64,000 nucleotides of DNA from JAVBTT01 sp031550325 (GTDB taxonomy: Bacteria; Bacillota; Clostridia; Oscillospirales; UBA929), in the NCBI GenBank assembly GCA_031550325.1, contig JAVBOR010000018.1, positions 1 through 64,000 of the forward strand, in the 5' to 3' direction. Within the stretch, counting starts at the first letter, position 1, and every line of letters starts with the position of its first letter. The notes beneath the pieces were generated by a model. The model was not told the DNA's origin. It worked only from the letters and a program-made list of their open reading frames with translations, and did not search any database. Shown here in pieces: positions 61,494 to 64,000 of the stretch. Both the position numbers and the translations under genes were made by a program.

Positions 61494-61531
61494 CTGCCGC
61501 GCTTTTTGCGCCCTGCCGCACTTTTTGCGCC
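61494..61531. repeat. Two tandem 19-bp repeats upstream of the pyrophosphatase
   Basis: CTGCCGCGCTTTTTGCGCC is followed directly by a copy with one change (CACTTTTT). A partial third unit (ACGCCGCGCCCTG) follows. The repeats lie in the 300-bp divergent region between hppA and the mannitol-dehydrogenase-family gene. They could be protein-binding sites; function unknown. Confidence 0.6.
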
Positions 61532-61669
61532 ACGCCGCGCCCTGAAAAGAGTAAAAAACGGGGAAAGGGTTTCACTGAAAAGTCAACCGTTGTCATCCGG
61601 TCGCCCGCGATGTATAATGAACTCTATGAAGCAAAGCCGCACAGTATGATCGAAAAGGAGCTGCTGATC

Positions 61670-63106
61670 ATGGCGATGAAACCCTTTGCACTGGATTACG
61701 ATCCCGGGAGCATAGAGGCGGGCATTCTGCATTTTGGGGTTGGAAATTTCCACAGGGCGCATCAGGCATACTATACAAACAAGCTTCTCTCACAGGACGG
61801 CCAGAAGGGCTGGGGCATATGCGGCGCCATGATTCTGGACAGAGACGAAAAAATATTTCGCGGGCTCAAGGCGCAGGGCGGGCAATATGGCCTGACCGTT
61901 TTTGGGCGTTCGGGAGACGACGAGTACCATCAGATCGGCGCCCTGACGGAACTGTACTGGGCCGGGGAAAATGCGGCAGCCATCATCGATAAGGTGGCGG
62001 AAGCTTCGATAAAGATCATCACCCTCACGATTACCGAGGGCGGCTACAATCTCGCGGGCGGGACCGGAGAGTTTGATTTTTCCCGCGAGGACATTCTTTA
62101 CGATTTGAGGTTCCCCGAAAGACCGCGGACTGTCTTTGGCTATGTTGCGGCCGGGCTGCGCAAAAGGATGGAGGCAAACGCCGGGCCGGTTGCCATCCTG
62201 AGCTGCGACAACCTTGTGCACAACGGGAACACCTGCAAGAAGTCGTTTCTCTCGTTTTTGGAGAGGGCCGACGCGCTGCTCTGGAGTTGGGCAAAGGAGC
62301 ATGTCAGCTTCCCGAACTGCATGGTCGACCGCATCACGCCCGCGACCCTGCCGGACGACATCTCCAAGTTCTCTTCGCTGAACGGACACGAGGATCTTGT
62401 CCCTGTGTACTGCGAGGATTATGTGCAATGGGTGATCGAGGACGATTTTCCCGCCGGGCGGCCTGCCTGGGAGCGCGTCGGGGTTGAGTTTACCGACGAC
62501 GTGTCGAAATATGAGTCCATGAAGCTGGGATATGTCAACTCCACACACCAAATGCTGTCGTTTCCAGGGCTTCTGGCGGGTTACCGCAGAGTGGACGAGG
62601 CCCTTGACGATAAGCGTATTGCCTCCTATTTGCGGCGGTACATGGACGAGGATGTGACGCCCTATCTGGCACCGCCGCCGAACACCAGCCTGGACACGTA
62701 TAAGGCGACTTTTATGGAGCGCCTGAAGAACAAAGCAGTCAGCGACCAGCTCTCCCGGCTTTGCTTTGACGCCGCCAATAAAATCCCGGTGTACATGGCG
62801 CCGACCATGAGCGCCATGCTTCGTGCCGGCGCGGAGCTGAAGCGCGTCGCGTTTTTGGTGGCCGCTTATCGGTTGTATCTGCGCCGGGGCAGTGACGACA
62901 AAGGCGTTGCCTATGCGGTGGACGATCCCAAACTCACGAAAAGCGATTGGGTGCTGATTGGCGGGGACGAGCAGGACTTTCTGGGCCTGTCCTGCTTTGG
63001 CGGCCTGCGGCTGGCGGACTCGCCGCGTTTCGTAGCGCTCTATCTGGAAAGCTGCCAAAGCGTCGAGGAAAAGGGCGTTCTGGCGACAATCGAGGGACTT
63101 TTATAG
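61670..63106 (+). CDS. Mannitol dehydrogenase family oxidoreductase (mannonate/fructuronate reductase-like)
   Basis: About 478 residues. The Rossmann start (ILHFGVGNFHRAHQAYY), the ITLTITEGGYNL block and the polyol-dehydrogenase signature with catalytic Lys (KLGYVNSTHQMLSFPG) are present. In this family Lys, Asn and His form the active site for NAD-dependent oxidation of mannitol, arabinitol, fructuronate or tagaturonate; the exact sugar is open. ATG 61670 has AAGGAG nine bases upstream. A hairpin repeat begins at the base after the stop codon. Confidence 0.88.
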   Translation: MAMKPFALDYDPGSIEAGILHFGVGNFHRAHQAYYTNKLLSQDGQKGWGICGAMILDRDEKIFRGLKAQGGQYGLTVFGRSGDDEYHQIGALTELYWAGENAAAIIDKVAEASIKIITLTITEGGYNLAGGTGEFDFSREDILYDLRFPERPRTVFGYVAAGLRKRMEANAGPVAILSCDNLVHNGNTCKKSFLSFLERADALLWSWAKEHVSFPNCMVDRITPATLPDDISKFSSLNGHEDLVPVYCEDYVQWVIEDDFPAGRPAWERVGVEFTDDVSKYESMKLGYVNSTHQMLSFPGLLAGYRRVDEALDDKRIASYLRRYMDEDVTPYLAPPPNTSLDTYKATFMERLKNKAVSDQLSRLCFDAANKIPVYMAPTMSAMLRAGAELKRVAFLVAAYRLYLRRGSDDKGVAYAVDDPKLTKSDWVLIGGDEQDFLGLSCFGGLRLADSPRFVALYLESCQSVEEKGVLATIEGLL

Positions 63107-63320
63107 TTTGTCAAAGAACCCGCGGTTCTTTGACAAAACGAGAGCCGGATCAAACCACTGCGGCGGTTTGAAGGGAAACGGTTTTGAGGAATTAATTCCC
63201 GAAACCGTTGTGGTTCATATTCTTCCTGGATTCAGTCCAGCAAGAACCTGCCGCCTGCGGCTTCAGGCTTGACGTGAATCCAGAAAAAAGACGAAGGCGT
63301 AAAGTGCTTTCTTGACAGTC
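63107..63320 (+). repeat. Composite hairpin repeat, copy 13
   Basis: The first base of P1 (TTTGTCAAAGAACC/GGTTCTTTGACAAA) directly follows the TAG stop of the preceding gene. All modules follow: GAGAGCCGGATC, P2 (AAACC...GGTTT), P3 (AACGGTTTTGAGGAA arms), TTGTGGTTCATA, P4 (CCTGGATTC/GAATCCAG with GTCCAGCAAGAACC) and the end TTTCTTGACAGTC. Very similar to copies 7 and 8. Confidence 0.8.
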
Positions 63321-63484
63321 TGATCAAACCGCTTCGGCGGTTTGCAAAGAAAGGCTTTCCCGGAGTGAATCCGTGAAAGCCTTTTGTTTCAATTCTTTGC
63401 GTAAACCCAGTTGGGCAAGGGCCTGCCGGCTGGTGCCGTCAGGCCCTGACATGAAAACCGAAAAAGGAACGGGAGCGCGGGGCT
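63321..63484 (+). repeat. Composite hairpin repeat, tandem second copy
   Basis: Follows copy 13 directly. It starts with P2 (ATCAAACCGC/GCGGTTTG), then P3 (AGGCTTTCCCGG arms, loop GAGTGAAT). A diverged P4 follows (GGCAAGGGCCTGCCGGC and GCCGTCAGGCCCTGAC), then AAAAAGGAACGGGAGCGCGGGGC. P1 is missing. Confidence 0.7.
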
Positions 63485-63549
63485 TTTTACCCGCTGGGCA
63501 GGCCACGCGGCTGCTCAGGCTCTCGGCCATAACGATGGGGAGGGACAAC

Positions 63550-64000
63550 ATGCGTCAGTGGAATTATTTGTTTGATGTGCCGGAGTCCAAAAAAGTGCGA
63601 ATTATTGTCCACACGGACTGCAAGAATGAGGCCGACGACCAGTTTGCTCTGGCGCATCATGTCATGACGCCAAAGTTTATTGTCAAGGGAATTGTCGCCG
63701 GCCACTTTGACGGAAACCCGCAGGAATACGGCCCGGGGAAAACCGCCCAGGCCAGTTTGGATGAGGTACACAAGGTGCTGGCGCTCATGGGCGTCCCGTG
63801 GGATCTGCCCGGTGGTCAAGGGCGCCGAGACCGGGCTGAGGGACGAGAGTACCCCCATTCGTTCCGAAGGGGCATCGCTGATCATTGCCGAGGCGCTGAG
63901 CGCGGATGAGCGGCCGCTTTTTGTCGCGATGCAGGGCGCTTTGACCGACCTCGCGGCGGCCATTTTGATCGAGCCCTCTATCTGCGGCAGGATGACCGCG
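63550..64000 (+). pseudogene. Nucleoside hydrolase-like gene with a frameshift (3' truncated by window)
   Basis: ATG 63550 follows GGGGAGGG. The first frame gives RIIVHTDCKNEADDQFALAHH, the calcium-binding DxDNEADD-like motif of inosine-uridine nucleoside hydrolases. At about 63807-63812 the frame is lost. The next frame continues VVKGAETGLRDESTPIRSEG and VAMQGALTDLAAAIL to the window end. Removing one C from the CCC run restores a single frame, so it is a one-base insertion, either real or a sequence error. Confidence 0.78.

Overview
The window looks like chromosome from a spore-forming, GC-rich member of the Bacillota, most likely class Clostridia. The evidence is subtilisin-like Csp germination proteases beside a SleC-type cortex lytic enzyme, a class B sortase next to a protein ending in an APKTG sorting signal, a HxlR regulator, a YhfC-type membrane protein, a K+-dependent membrane pyrophosphatase, and frequent GTG/TTG starts behind strong Shine-Dalgarno sequences. 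No rRNA, tRNA or CRISPR array was recognised. Nearly all long ORFs opposite the annotated genes are GC-driven shadows.

Layout. 1-2121: the 3' end of a sortase-anchored surface protein, a Crp/Fnr regulator and sortase B. 2137-7002: two Csp-like S8 proteases with a small novel protein between them, divergent from a SleC-like enzyme. 7184-12598: a LuxE/LuxC fatty acid reductase pair, an AlbA_2-domain regulator, a degenerate metallo-beta-lactamase-fold protein and a divergent HxlR regulator. 12780-14760: a low-value accessory patch with a DUF3841 gene, the tail of a type III restriction subunit, an IstB remnant and the tail of a conjugative-element gene. 15001-22285: an eight-gene minus-strand carbohydrate operon (RpiB-like, DhaL, DhaK, erythritol/threitol-type dehydrogenase, FGGY kinase, split transketolase, GolD-like SDR), controlled by a divergent LacI regulator. 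The best reading is C4 polyol (tetritol) catabolism feeding erythrose 4-phosphate into the split transketolase.

23688-26306: an unknown gene, a HEPN/RES-domain protein and a C39-like peptidase. 26609-29284: a secreted esterase with a roughly 420-nt leader that looks like a structured RNA. 29756-34914: a MacB/FtsX-type ABC transporter, an MFS transporter and an esterase. 35218-37188: three probable DNA-alkylation genes (DUF1653, an ATL/MGMT-like protein without the acceptor cysteine motif, an AlkZ-like glycosylase). 37776-42288: HAD phosphatase, methyltransferase, ferredoxin-like aldo/keto reductase and MFS transporter. 42517-45791: a FIST sensor with a hybrid histidine kinase. 46323-51829: DUF1048 protein, a two-gene ABC exporter and the KtrB/KtrA potassium system. 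51922-59095: an acyltransferase pseudogene, GNAT, ThpR, three flavodoxin-fold proteins, two putative intramembrane proteases and an unknown protein. 59168-64000: membrane pyrophosphatase, a mannitol-dehydrogenase-family gene and a frameshifted nucleoside hydrolase cut by the window end.

The most unusual signal is a family of composite intergenic elements, seen from about 14.8 kb to the end of the window. Each is built from up to four hairpins in fixed order (P1 to P4). Loop and joining sequences are conserved, while the stems of P2, P3 and P4 are exchanged between copies with pairing kept. Many copies begin within a few bases of a stop codon and read in the same direction as the gene. I do not recognise the family; it may be an undescribed structured RNA or a hairpin-rich mobile repeat.
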